Origin: Petaurus breviceps papuanus
Lineage: Eukaryota > Chordata > Mammalia > Diprotodontia > Petauridae
Assembly (NCBI GenBank): GCA_028583685.1
Contig: JAMXIF010000086.1
Coordinates: 15,644,246 to 15,708,245, forward strand
Direction of reading: 5' to 3'
DNA: 64,000 nt
Below the pieces are notes generated by a model. The model made no database searches. It worked only from the letters and a program-made list of their open reading frames with translations, and had not been told where the DNA came from. How positions within the stretch are numbered: the first letter of the stretch is position 1; each line of letters begins with the position of its first letter. Both the position numbers and the translations under genes were made by a program. Below are positions 34,665 to 43,768 of the stretch, piece by piece.

Positions 34665-35098
34665 ATTTTTAAAAATTAAATTATTTATTTTTAGTTTTTG
34701 ACAATCACTTCCATAAGTTTTAAATTTTCTCCCTCTCCTTTCCCTCCCAAGATGGCTTGCAATCTGATATTGGCACTATACATATATTCCTATAAAACAC
34801 ATTTTCACATTAGTCATGTTGCATAGAAGAATTGTAATGAATGGGGAAAAACCATGAGAAAGAAAAACAAAACAAAACAAAAAAAATAGTCTGCCTTGTT
34901 CTACATTCTGACTCCATAGTTTGTTCTCTGGATGTGAATGGCATTTTCCATCATGACTCCTTTGGAAATGTTTTAGGTCTTTGCATTACTGAGAAGGGCT
35001 AAGTCTATCAAAATCAGTCTGCGAACAATGTGGCTGTTACTACGTACAATGTTCTCCTGGTTCTGCTTCCCTCACTCAGCATCAGTTCGTATAAGTCA
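34665..35098 (-). mobile_element. L1 3'-end fragment
   Basis: Antisense L1 3'UTR: 'TTTATTTTTAGTTTTTGACA', 'ATTTTCTCCCTCTCCTTTCC', 'CATTTTCACATTAGTCATGT', then 'CTCCTGGTTCTGCTTCCCTC' and 'CAGCATCAGTTCGTATAAGT'. ORF2 is missing. Confidence 0.85.
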
Positions 35099-35113
35099 GG
35101 AACTTTCCATCTT

Positions 35114-35417
35114 TTTTTTTTTTTTAAGCAATCGGGGTTAAGTAACTTTCTCAAGGTTACACGGCCAGTTATTTCTGGGTGTGGTGCTGAGTATCTGAGC
35201 CTGGATTTGATCCAGGTCATCCCGACACTGGAGCCGGTGCTCTTACTCGCTGAGCCACCTGGCCGCCCCTAAGCAATTGGGGTTAAGTAACTTGCTCAAG
35301 GTTGCACGGCCAGGTGTTTCTGGGTGGGTGCTGAGTGTCTGAGCCCAGGATTCGATCTCCAGGTCTTCTCAACACTGGAGCTGGTGCTCTTACTTGCTGT
35401 GCTACCTGGCTGCCCCT
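35114..35417 (-). mobile_element. Dimeric SINE, copy 1
   Basis: Two different antisense monomers are fused head to tail: left (AAGCAATCGGGGTTAAGTAA to 'CCACCTGGCCGCCCC') and right (TAAGCAATTGGGGTTAAGTA to 'CTACCTGGCTGCCCC'). One T-run tail lies at the left end only. GGAACTTTCCATCTT at 35099-35113 is repeated at 35418-35432, so the dimer inserted as one unit. The same dimer with the same junction is at 46541-46851. Confidence 0.93.
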
Positions 35418-35447
35418 GGAACTTTCCATCTTAAGAGAGTTATCTTG

Positions 35448-35632
35448 AGCAGAGGTGTCGAACTCAAGATCAGTGGGGGAATCAGATTAAAATGTAATTG
35501 GGAAATATTTAAGAACATAAATAAAAATACAGTATAACATGGATAATGTTAATTTGTGATTTTCTAAGTCAGTAGTAACCTGCAGTGATCAGTGTCTATT
35601 TGAGTTTGATACCATTGACATAGAGGACTTAG
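35448..35632. mobile_element. hAT-like non-autonomous DNA transposon
   Basis: Ends 'CAGAGGTGTCGAACTCAA' and 'TTGAGTTTGATACCATTG' form imperfect terminal inverted repeats of about 17 bp. The inside is AT-rich with 'CAGTATAACATGGATAATGT'. This resembles the abundant hAT MITEs ending in CAGxGGTGTCAAACTC. No transposase. Confidence 0.7.
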
Positions 35633-36164
35633 GGGTGAAGTGACCCTCCCAGTACCATGCAGCCAATATGGCTCTCTCTCTCATGCACACACATATATCA
35701 CATGTATATGTACATGTTTATTTGTGCATGCATATTCACACATGTGCATATGCAGTACACATATACATGTACATATAGTATTGCAAACAACAAACTGAGT
35801 TGAAATATTGGTTTAGATAAGTATTTAATCATGTGATAGATTTAATACTTAACATTTAGTAGCTGTGAAATACTTTGGAAAGCTGGTGTTAAACCATGGC
35901 ATATAAAGTATCCAATAACTTCATGCATTGGCTTGCTGCAATCTGTGTGGGTTTTATAGTCCAAGTTTTATGTGCCTTCTTTTCATTTTCTCAGGTCCTT
36001 ACAGCATAGTTGTTTTCCTTTTTGTGTCTGCTCTGCTTGTGCAGTAACCAGATGAATGGTCTCTAAGTGTCACCGTTTTACATGTGGGAAAAATAAGTCC
36101 TTTAAGACTACTTATAGAAATTTTGCATTACCTCAATAAAGATGAAAAGTTTCTTTGTAGAATA
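35633..36164 (+). other. Unassigned intron with a CA/TA-rich tract
   Basis: A mixed CACA/TATG-rich tract lies at 35685-35780. The rest is plain intron. Confidence 0.45.
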
Positions 36165-36230
36165 AGAGCTGAAATGGATTTCAGAGGACGTTTAGTCTCG
36201 CCTGTACCTGAATAGGAAATCATTCTACAA

Positions 36231-36340
36231 CAAGGGTGAGGAACCTGTGACCTTGAGGCCACATGTGACCTTCTAGGTCTTTGGGTGCAGCCTTTTGACT
36301 GAATTCAGGTTTTACAGAACAAATCCTTTTAAGAGGATAC
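36231..36340. mobile_element. Half of a palindromic hAT MITE
   Basis: 'CAAGGGTGAGGAACCTGTGA', 'GAGGCCACATGTGACCTTCT', 'TTTTACAGAACAAATCCTTT' match one arm of the palindromic element at 54569-54771. The opposite arm is absent. Confidence 0.75.
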
Positions 36341-37249
36341 AATATTCTTGGAAAGTGGTCCTCCAATCTCTACTTTTAGACCTAGTGAGAGGGAATCCAT
36401 CCTATTCAAGGGAGATGATCCCTTTGGTTAGTTCAATTATTAAACTGTATATAAAGAAAAAACTTCTTAAATTAACCACTTTGCTTCTTCTACCCATTGG
36501 CCCATTTCTGTTCATAGGGCCAAGCAGTACAAACTCAATCCTTCTACCACATGAGAACCCTTCAAATACTTGAATTCTGCTCCTCCATGCTCCCTAGTTT
36601 TCTTTCACCCTATCCTCATTCATCCTGGACTCAAGGTCCTTTGCCATCTGGTTTCCCTCCCATTGATTTCCTAGCATCCTCTGGAGGCTCTCCAGTTAAT
36701 TAATGTTCTTCCTAAAATAGGCTGTCTAGAACTGAACATATTACTCCAGTGTATTCTGATGAGACTGCAACAGGAGTGTTGTCTCCCTGTTCGTGGCTGT
36801 ATGAATCTGTTAGTGCAAACTGGAATAGCATTAACTTTTTCTTGGCCATATCACCTTGTTTTTACTCATGTTAATTAAACTTGTAGGTCTTTGAAACCCC
36901 TATTCCCCACTCCCCCAAGGAACTGATATCCATCCATTCATTTCCCATTTTGTACTTGTGTAGTTGATATTTTGAAACACAGTGTAAAACTTTCCCATTA
37001 TCCTTGTTAAATTTTACCCTAAATTCATCAGATCAGTGTTCTATCCTTTTAAGTTCTTTTTAAATCTAATTGTGTTGTATCACTTTGGGTTCATGTCATT
37101 GGCAGATTTGATAAGTGTGACATCTAGTCCTTTATCCCAACAATTGATAAAATTATTAAGTATGGCAGAGTCAAACTGTAGAACCTTAGTGTGCTTCATT
37201 GGAGACCTCCTTCCAGGTTGGATTCAAACTGTTAATAACTACTTTTTTT

Positions 37250-37425
37250 CACTTAATAGTATTTTGTTTTTTCTAATTACACATCAAGATAGTTTTCAAC
37301 ATTCATTTTTACAAGATTTTGAGTTCTAATTTTTTCTCCCTTCCCTCCTCCCCAAAACAGAAATCTGATACATATTATACCTGCATAATCATGTTAAATG
37401 TATTTCCACATTAGTAATGACTACT
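37250..37425 (-). mobile_element. Short L1 3'-end insertion
   Basis: 'CTTAATAGTATTTTGTTTTT' then 'CATTTTTACAAGATTTTGAG', 'TTTTCTCCCTTCCCTCCTCC' and 'TATTTCCACATTAGTAATGA'. It separates two CR1/L3 halves; AACTACTTTTT and GACTACTTTTT flank it. Confidence 0.75.
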
Positions 37426-37939
37426 TTTTGAGTCTACCCTTTAGCAAAATCATCCATTTGTATTATTGTCCTGCCTATAATCTTTCCATTTTTTTCCATA
37501 AGAGTAGTGAACCAGGTGTTTTGTCAAGTCTTTTGCTTAAAATTTAGCAGTTTGCTTAAACCATTCCCTAGAACTACCAGTTTACTTAATAACCCTGTCA
37601 AAGAAAAGTTACTTTGGCATAGACTATTCTTGATGAAATTGTACTAGTTAGTACTTTGACTGATGATCATTTCCTTTTCTATCATCTCTGTAAGAATGCA
37701 TTCTAAAATTGCCATGAATTGAATTTAGGTTCCCTGGCCTTGTTTTAGGCCAGACTGTAAGTTACAGAGAAAGTTCAGGCCTGGATTGGCAGGAGGAATT
37801 TTCTCACTTCTGAATTCATTATACTTTTGAAGTCACAGGTTCCATCCTTAACTCTTAACAGGTCCCATCCACTATTACAGTAGCACAAGTTAATTAGTAG
37901 AAGCCTCCTTCAGTTCCTGTGACAAAGCTTCTATGAAGC

Positions 37940-38104
37940 TTTCTTTTTTTTTTTGCTTTTTTTTTGGGGGGGGGCAGTTGAGGATAAGTGACTTGCCCAA
38001 GGTCACATGGCTAGTAAATGTTCAGTGTCTGAGGTCACATTTGAACTCAGGTCCTCCTGACTCCAGAGCCAGTACTCTATTCACTGTGCCACCTAGCAGC
38101 CCCA
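37940..38104 (-). mobile_element. WSINE1-type SINE
   Basis: Antisense: 'GGCAGTTGAGGATAAGTGAC', 'GAACTCAGGTCCTCCTGACT', head 'GTGCCACCTAGCAGCCCC'. The tail is a T run. Confidence 0.9.
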
Positions 38105-38127
38105 TTGTATCTTTCTCTGATAGGCAC

Positions 38128-38490
38128 ATCAGGTGGTACACATTAGGTGGTACAATGGATAGAGTGCCAGGCCTGAAGTTAGGAAGACTCATCTTCCTGA
38201 GTTCTAATCTGGCCTCAGACACTTGATAGCAGTGTGACCCTGGGCAAGTCACTGAACGCTGTTTGCCTGAGTTTCCTCATCTGTAAAATAAGCTGGAGAA
38301 GGAAATGCAAACCACTCCAGTAGCTCTGCCAAGAAAACCCAAGGAAGTTCCTCCTGTCAACTTTCTCTGTAATTTATAATCTTGCATAAAACAACCCTGA
38401 GAGGTAGGTGCTGTTATTGTCCCCGTTTTATCCCATGGACTCATGAAGAATTAGACGTGACTGAAAAACAACTGAACAACAAAAAACCCA
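38128..38490 (+). mobile_element. Mar1-type SINE interrupted by about 90 bp
   Basis: Sense Mar1 from 'AGGTGGTACACATTAGGTGG' to 'TCTGCCAAGAAAACCC' (38340) resumes as 'CATGAAGAATTAGACGTGAC' and 'AACAACTGAACAACAA' at 38440-38482. The DNA between (38341-38434) includes a MIR-like 'CCCTGAGAGGTAGGTGCTGT', so an older MIR relic or a rearrangement splits the tail. Confidence 0.8.
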
Positions 38491-38666
38491 ATTTTTGTCT
38501 TGCTTTTTGTATGAAGGCAAGATGATACTACAAAATTTCAATGGAAATCTTATGAAAGGTTAGTTAGAGCATCAGAAATCAGTCTTTGAGGGTTTGGGAT
38601 CCGAACAACAAAAGCAGATTTTGAAAACCAACTGTCAATAGTGCTTTGCATTTAAAGTGTGATTTA

Positions 38667-38820
38667 GGGGCAGCTAGGTGGTACAGCGAATAGAGCACCA
38701 GCCCTGGAGTCAGGAGGACCCGAGTTAAAATCTGGCCTCAGACACTTAACACTTACTAGCCGTGTGACCTTGGGCAAGTCACTTAACCCCAACTGCCCCT
38801 CCAAAAAAGTAAAAAAAAAA
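38667..38820 (+). mobile_element. WSINE1-type SINE next to IQGAP2 exon 2
   Basis: Full-length sense copy: GGGGCAGCTAGGTGGTACAG, 'GGAGTCAGGAGGACCCGAGT', 'CCTTGGGCAAGTCACTTAAC', CTCCAAAAAAG tail. GTGTGATTTA (38657-38666) and GTATGATTTA (38821-38830) are the target copies. Only 44 bp separate it from the exon. Confidence 0.95.
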
Positions 38821-38850
38821 GTATGATTTAATTTATATCTCATGTTGTCC

Positions 38851-38864
38851 TTTTCTACTTATAG
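38851..38864 (+). promoter_or_regulatory. IQGAP2: Exon 2 splice acceptor region
   Basis: A short pyrimidine run (TTTTCTACTT) and ATAG precede the exon. Possible branch adenosines are at 38830-38831 (GATTTAATT), at the edge of the SINE target duplicate, and at 38844 (CTCATG). The branch assignment is inference. Confidence 0.6.
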
Positions 38865-38964
38865 CTATCGTGGATGATGAAAGACTTTCTGCAGAAGAAA
38901 TGGACGAGAGGAGACGTCAGAACATTGCATATGAGTATCTGTGCCATCTAGAGGAAGCCAAAAG
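38865..38964 (+). CDS. IQGAP2: IQGAP2 exon 2
   Basis: IQGAP2 is a scaffold protein that binds actin through an N-terminal calponin-homology domain, calmodulin through IQ motifs, and Cdc42/Rac through its GAP-related domain. This exon codes for the segment before and at the start of the CH domain: IVDDERLSAEEMDERRRQNI then AYEYLCHLEEAK. The first two bases complete a split Ser codon and the last two begin an Arg codon. The acceptor is TTATAG at 38859-38864 and the donor is AG|GTAAAT at 38965. ISADDER-type paralogue differences favour IQGAP2 over IQGAP1: IQGAP1 has VLDNERLTAEEMDERRRQNV here. The 100-bp length is not a multiple of three, so skipping would shift the frame. Exons 1 and 3 are outside the window. 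Confidence 0.97.
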
Positions 38965-38978
38965 GTAAATTCTTGCTG

Positions 38979-38982
<4 letters not shown>

Positions 38983-39030
<48 letters not shown>
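38983..39030 (+). repeat. (TG)24 tract just after the exon 2 donor
   Basis: Twenty-four perfect TG units begin at the 19th base of intron 2. In the transcript this is a (UG)24 run, a known binding target of TDP-43 and CELF-family proteins. Confidence 0.97.
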
Positions 39031-39031
<1 letters not shown>

Positions 39032-39384
39032 CTTGAGCCTCTGAGAAGAGTTTTCACATTGTGCTGATCCATCCACAGATATTCAATATCAATTCTGAAG
39101 GTGCTGTGACTTGTCTCTAATACAAATCTTACATAAAGAATATAATCTCATCTCTGTGGGATAATTTAGGTATGTTCATACTTGATGTTATTAGCAATGC
39201 TCTCATATTAGTTTTCCCTTCTGGGAAGGTCAGAGAGGGACATGGTTGGTGACCTCACTCCCCGAATTAGGTTACTCATTCTCACCCAGCTTGGAGGTGG
39301 TTAAACTGGCATTCATATTTGTATAATCTGCCTAGGATAGGTTGAATAAAAGATAAGTCCTCTTCAAACCTCTATACCTAGGGT
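39031..39384 (+). other. Unassigned intron sequence
   Basis: Plain sequence after the TG tract; nothing recognised. Confidence 0.45.
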
Positions 39385-39563
39385 CCACCAGGGTCCATGG
39401 ATAGATTTCAGAGGGATCCATGAACTTTGATGGAAAAAAAATTGCATCTTTATTTTCACTAATCTTGGGTTTCCATTACAATCCTATGCATTTTATTTAT
39501 ATTTATTTATTTTGCCATTTGGAGGGCAATTGGGGTTAAGTAACTTGCCCAAGGTTACACAGC

Positions 39564-39595
<32 letters not shown>

Positions 39596-39968
39596 TTAAG
39601 TGTCTGAGGCTGGAACCAAACTCAGGTCCTCCCGACTCCAGGGCTGGTGCTTTACTCACTGCACCACCTAGCCGCCCCCTATTTATATTTATTTTATTTT
39701 ATACGTTTAAGAATATTGTACCGAGAAGTTACCAGAGCAGGACAAATCTTCCTGTGTGATCAGGCAGCGAGATCAATCCCATGAATAGCACTATACTTGT
39801 AGCCTCGGTGTAATAGTGATACCCACTTTTAAAAAAAAAAAGCATGATTGATTTCTTTTGTAATCCCACGTTTTGTTTTATAAACTTTTAAAAACATTAT
39901 TTTGAGAAGGGGTCCATAGGTTTCACCAAACAACTGAAGGGTCTATTATACAAAAAATGCTGCTCTAG
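39385..39968. mobile_element. hAT-like DNA transposon relic split by a SINE
   Basis: Left part 'CAGGGTCCATGGATAGATTT' and 'AAAAATTGCATCTTTATTTT'; right part 'TTTAAAAACATTATTTTGAG', 'AGGGGTCCATAGGTTTCACC' and an end near 'ACAAAAAATGCTGCTCTAGG'. It belongs to the group whose ends relate to GGTTCTTAACC-type inverted repeats. No transposase frame. A SINE lies at 39509-39679. Confidence 0.6.
39509..39679 (-). mobile_element. WSINE1-type SINE with internal (GT)n
   Basis: Antisense: 'GGCAATTGGGGTTAAGTAAC', a GT run (39569-39594), 'GGTCCTCCCGACTCCAGGGC', head 'CACCTAGCCGCCCC'. TATTTATATTTATTT lies on both sides. Confidence 0.92.
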
Positions 39969-40384
39969 GCTATGTTTGGTGACTGTGACTGAGGGTAGCT
40001 GCTGCAGGTAGTGTTATTGCTACTGAGATGAACCAGGGCTTCTCTGGCCTCCATAGGACCCAGCCTGAACTGAACATGTGGTAGTGGGAGAGGAACATCA
40101 GAATAGACTTAGAGGAGTTGCTTTTCCTTATATGTTGACCCTCCTTCTCCCACCCCCACCCTCCAGTTTAAATATATATATATGGATACTGGTTAAAAGC
40201 TAGGCAAATTCATGTCCTAGGAAAGGGCAGTTAGTAGCCTCCTGTGACTATGGGAAAATAATTCAGGTATTTTGCAAAACAGCTGTGCAGGTCAAATTTG
40301 ATATTTCAAAGACAAAATCTTTCAGTTTATCTAACTATAGGATTTATTGATTCATATTCAAATCCTTGTGGACTTGCATTTTTT
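39969..40384 (+). other. Unassigned intron sequence
   Basis: Nothing recognised apart from a short TA run near 40172. Confidence 0.45.
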
Positions 40385-40770
40385 AAGATTTTTTTTAAAA
40401 AGATATTTATTTTTAGTTTACAATATTCGGTTCCACAAGCTTTTGAGTGTTAAATTTTCTCCTCTTCCCTCTCCACCCCCTTCCTCAAGACAGCATGAAA
40501 TCTGATTTAGGCTGTACATATAAATTCATTTTTAACATATTTTCACATTACTCATGTTGTGTAGAAGAATTATAACCAATGGCATGAACCATGAGAAAGA
40601 AGAAACAAAACAAAGCAAAAAAAAGAGAACAAATATTGTTTCGATCTACATTTAGACTCCATAATTCTTTCTCTGGATGTGGATGTGGACATACTATTAT
40701 AGGAAAAGCAGAAGAAGATGTATATGTTCTGTTTCATTGCTGCCCAGTAGGCCAGGTTGTTTTTAAAAAA
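40385..40770 (-). mobile_element. L1 3'-end fragment
   Basis: 'TATTTTTAGTTTACAATATT', 'AAATTTTCTCCTCTTCCCTC', 'ATATTTTCACATTACTCATG', an A-rich block and 'ATTCTTTCTCTGGATGTGGA': a 5'-truncated antisense L1 3'UTR. Confidence 0.8.
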
Positions 40771-40925
40771 AAATTTTTTTAAGCAATTGGGGTTAAGTAA
40801 CTTGCCCAAGGTTACATGGCCAGTTTTTTTTGTGTGTGTGGGTGTTAAGTATCTGAGGCCGGAACTGATCCTGGGTCCTCCTGACTCCAGGACCGGCCCT
40901 CTTACTGCACCACCTAGCTGCCCCG
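40771..40925 (-). mobile_element. WSINE1-type SINE
   Basis: Antisense: 'AAGCAATTGGGGTTAAGTAA', short GT run, 'GAGGCCGGAACTGATCCTGG', head 'ACCACCTAGCTGCCCC'. GTTTTTAAAAAA lies on both sides. Confidence 0.92.
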
Positions 40926-41490
40926 TGTTTTTAAAAAATTTTTTATATCAGAGACCCCTTTGGCAGTCTGGTACAGCCTTTGTACCCCTAGTTAGAATAT
41001 TTTAAAATACATAAAACAAAATATATGGGATTACAAAGGAAACTACATATGTTATGTTGTGTTATATTTGTATTTGTGTCATGGTTGAGTTGTGGTTATA
41101 TTATGTCATGGTCTCTTATAGACTAGGGTCTCTCTGTCTCTCCAAGGCTGGAAATGCAGTAGCCACCAATGGACAAGACTCTACTGCTGATCAGCACAGA
41201 AACTTTGACCTATCTTATTTCCAATCTGGGCCAATTCATCCTTTCTTAGGTAGTCTGGCAGCTTCCCACTCCTTAGGGTTCACTGCATTATTTCAGGACT
41301 TAGTGTGGTCACCCAGTTGGCTTTAGCCCTATGATATAGCTCAGAAATCCCAAACTCAATCTATCCACCAGCCTCAGCCTCCCAGAAGAGTAAGAATTCC
41401 AAGTGTGTGCTACTGTACCTTGCCAAAAGCAAACATACTGAAATATAGTTAGCAAAATATTAAAAAGAACAAGTTCATGGACCCCCAGAG
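40926..41490. mobile_element. hAT-like transposon relic split by a 7SL pseudogene
   Basis: Left part: 'AGAGACCCCTTTGGCAGTCT', 'TTTTAAAATACATAAAACAA', 'GGGATTACAAAGGAAACTAC'. Right part: 'ACTGAAATATAGTTAGCAAA' and 'AACAAGTTCATGGACCCCCA'. The two halves match the order at 52425-53695. The DNA between 41055 and 41424 is foreign. Confidence 0.65.
41118..41424 (-). pseudogene. RN7SL: 7SL (SRP) RNA pseudogene, near full length
   Basis: 7SL RNA is the scaffold of the signal recognition particle. The minus strand follows 7SL from its 5' end (GGCAAGGTACAG at 41424, for GCCGGGCGCGGT) through 'GAGGCTGAGGCTGG' and the S domain to the 3' end 'GGAGAGACAGAGAGACCCTA' near 41118. S-domain landmarks are CACTAAGTCC, GCCCAGATTGG and AGGTCAAAGTTTC, followed by the exact GTGCTGATCAG and 'CTGCATTTCCAGCCTTGG'. 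Retention of the complete S domain and a length of about 307 bp show that it derives from 7SL itself rather than from a shortened Alu- or B1-like SINE. Substitutions throughout the stems mark it as an old pseudogene, inserted in the hAT relic. Confidence 0.85.
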
Positions 41491-42160
41491 TAAGACTAGA
41501 ATCTCCATCCCCTCCATGTTTGGCTAGTGGAAATGAAGCCGCACCCGTTACTAGGAAATCGGCTCCATCCATACCATGGCCGATTTCTGGATAATCCAGG
41601 AATTAGGTGATATGCAGATTTTATAAGATGGATAAGGAGACTGGGGCCTTTTTAAAGTCTTTGGGAAGCAGTACCTATGTTCCTTTAAAATATGAGTAGG
41701 TCAGATCAAGATTGGTAGAATTCCTTTGGAGTTCTGGGCTGCCACCCATGGTTACTCATCTTTCACTTGAGCTGTCTTCATGCTCCGCCCTTCTTGTCTT
41801 TGTTAAGGGTCCTGCTCTATCTGGCCCGTACTGCTCCCTGCTACATTACCAGCCTAATGATGGTGAGCAGAAAGGGAAAGTATGGAAGCAACAGCAAAGC
41901 AATTTTATATTCTTCATCACTTTCTCCAAAATTACCTCTGCAATCCCCATCAACCAGCCAACAAATATAAATGAATGGATGGGTAAATGAGTGAAAAAAT
42001 AAATAAGTAAACTAAATAAACTCCAGAACCATGAAAAATAGTCCCCTATGCTATTTTCTAATGTTATACCAGAAATTGACTACCTACCTATAGGGAGCCT
42101 AGTTCGTTATTCAAAATTCCTTCTAAACATGCATGTCTGTGATTGCTAAGGGTGTAGGCA
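41491..42160 (+). other. Unassigned intron sequence
   Basis: No repeat family recognised; a 92-codon open frame at 41712-41990 has no recognisable features. Confidence 0.4.
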
Positions 42161-42344
42161 CTTCTTTTTGTTTGTTTGTTTTTTGTTTTTTTGGAGGGTG
42201 GAAGGCAGGGTAGTTGGGGTTAAATGACTTGCCCCAAGGTCACACAGTTAGTAAGTGTTAAGTGTCTGAAGTTTGGATTTGAACTCAGGTTCTCCTGACG
42301 CCAGGGTCTGTGCTCTATTCACTGCGCCACCTAGCTGTCCCTGT
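42161..42344 (-). mobile_element. WSINE1-type SINE
   Basis: Antisense: 'GTAGTTGGGGTTAAATGACT', 'GAACTCAGGTTCTCCTGACG', head 'GCGCCACCTAGCTGTCCC'. GTGTAGGCACTTCTT and GTGTAGACATTTCTT flank it. Confidence 0.92.
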
Positions 42345-42714
42345 GTAGACATTTCTTAAGAGTAAATGTGATCTATTTAGACTTCAAATATAAGTAGTTG
42401 CTGGTTGTCCAAGGAGAAAGTGATGACTATCAAAATATGTGCACTTAGTACCTTTTATCAGAAAAGCTGAAGAACTTTGATTTTCACCTGGTATTTGTGT
42501 GGTCAATTAGTATATCAGGTTAAGTAGCCATTTACTTACTGTGATTGGGTGGTGATTTGTGCTGTGCAAAGTACAGTTTTGCAGATGAGGACCAGATATT
42601 TTCTGGTCTTTTATTCTGTGGAGGTGATAAAACAGCAAGTACTCTGGGCTGCTGTAACTATTTGTTGGTCACAATGATAAATTGCTATCTGGAAGCTGGA
42701 TTAATGAGTTTGGC
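42345..42714 (+). other. Unassigned intron sequence
   Basis: Nothing recognised. Confidence 0.4.
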
Positions 42715-42880
42715 TTTGTTTTTGCTGTTTGGAGGGCAATTAGGGTTAAGTAACTTGCCCAAGGTTACACAGCTAGTTTTGTTTTTTTTTTGTGGGTGTT
42801 AAGTGTCTGAGGCCTGAACCGAACTCAGGTTCTCCTGACTCCAGGCCGGAGCTTTACTCACTGCCCCACCTAGCTGCCCC
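42715..42880 (-). mobile_element. WSINE1-type SINE
   Basis: Antisense: 'GGCAATTAGGGTTAAGTAAC', T/GT-rich spacer, 'CTCAGGTTCTCCTGACTCCA', head 'CCCACCTAGCTGCCCC'. ATTAATGAG lies on both sides. Confidence 0.92.
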
Positions 42881-43549
42881 AATTAATGAGGTTTTTTATC
42901 AAAGGGTTTGTAGAAGTATATGCAGTGCCCCAGGCTGGGTTGGTACACATCTTTTTGCCTCAAGGTCTTATCTCTTAACTTTGTTACCCTCTAGGTACTG
43001 AAGAGAAGATTTTCCTAAGGCTCTAATTACTCTCTCAAGGAGCATTTTTAACATTTCTAAGAGACTTTCACTTGGACTATTCATCTTGATTGTCAGTTCT
43101 TGTTCATGAAACTTTTTTTTTTCAAAATGCCCTTTAAACATGATTGTTGTATTAAGAGTTAGAGAAGAGGAATGATTAAAAGCTTGGTTCTTGTATTTTA
43201 GTAGAAAGTGCAGAAGAGCTGAGAAATTTTTCTTCCATTAAAAGTTTTTGAATTATACTATAACATAAATTATACCATTTTAATTATACCCCGTAAGTTT
43301 AACATTTACCCAAAATGTATTCAAAATCTTATATTTCAGTTTTCATTTAGAAAAGTACCAGGTTTTTTGTGGGGGAGGAGGCACGTGAGAAAGATCTCTG
43401 CTTGGATACAGCACGGGGCACCCCAGACTCCTGCAGATGCCTCCCCTCCCCTCACCCCACTCCCAGTCCCAGAGTGGAGAGAGAGGAGCAACCCCAGGGC
43501 TGACAGTACAATAAACAGAAAGCCAAGAGACAAGTATCAGTTTTAAGAG
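42881..43549 (+). other. Unassigned intron sequence
   Basis: A GC-richer block (43370-43500) sits in AT-rich surroundings. No gene or repeat recognised. Confidence 0.4.
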
Positions 43550-43680
43550 ATGTAAAATGACACATTGGACTGGAAGTCAGAAAACCAGTGTGTGAATTCT
43601 GGTTCTGCCACTTACTAGCTTGTGACCTTGGACTAGTCTGAACTGAACTGTAACTCAGTTTTCCTACAGAGGAATGTTCC
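43550..43680 (+). mobile_element. MIR3-type SINE fragment
   Basis: 'TTGGACTGGAAGTCAGAAAA', 'TCTGGTTCTGCCACTTACTA', 'TGACCTTGGACTAGTCTGAA'. Old and truncated at its 3' end. Confidence 0.5.
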
Positions 43681-43768
43681 TGATTTACCTCACTGGGTTG
43701 TCTTTCTCAAACAACACAATGCCCATGGGAGAAAGCTCTTTGTATAAGCATAGCAGTTACGTGTTGGA

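Larger units (their letters stand above)
36165..37810 (-). mobile_element. CR1/L3 LINE fossil, about 1.6 kb
   Basis: Antisense CR1/L3: 'ACTTCTTAAATTAACCACTT', 'AGCATCCTCTGGAGGCTCTC', 'CTGTCTAGAACTGAACATAT', 'GTCATTGGCAGATTTGATAA', 'ATCCCAACAATTGATAAAAT' and finally 'TTGCTTAAAATTTAGCAGTT'. This is the conserved reverse-transcriptase to 3' part of an extinct ancestral LINE. A hAT piece (36231-36340) and an L1 end (37250-37425) were inserted later. Confidence 0.8.
1..38864 (+). other. IQGAP2: IQGAP2 intron 1, 3' part
   Basis: The exon at 38865-38964 fixes gene and strand. Everything upstream is intron 1, whose 5' end and exon 1 lie outside the window. The intron ends with a pyrimidine-rich run and TTATAG at 38851-38864. 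I see no alternative first exon, CpG island or nested gene in this part; nearly all of it that I can classify is retrotransposon-derived. Most long elements (L1, HAL1 copies 2 and 3, L2, one CR1/L3) run antisense to IQGAP2. Confidence 0.85.

Noticed and set aside
41118-41424. Alu- or B1-like SINE
   Set aside because: The middle S domain of 7SL is present, which Alu and B1 lack, and marsupials are not known to have them.
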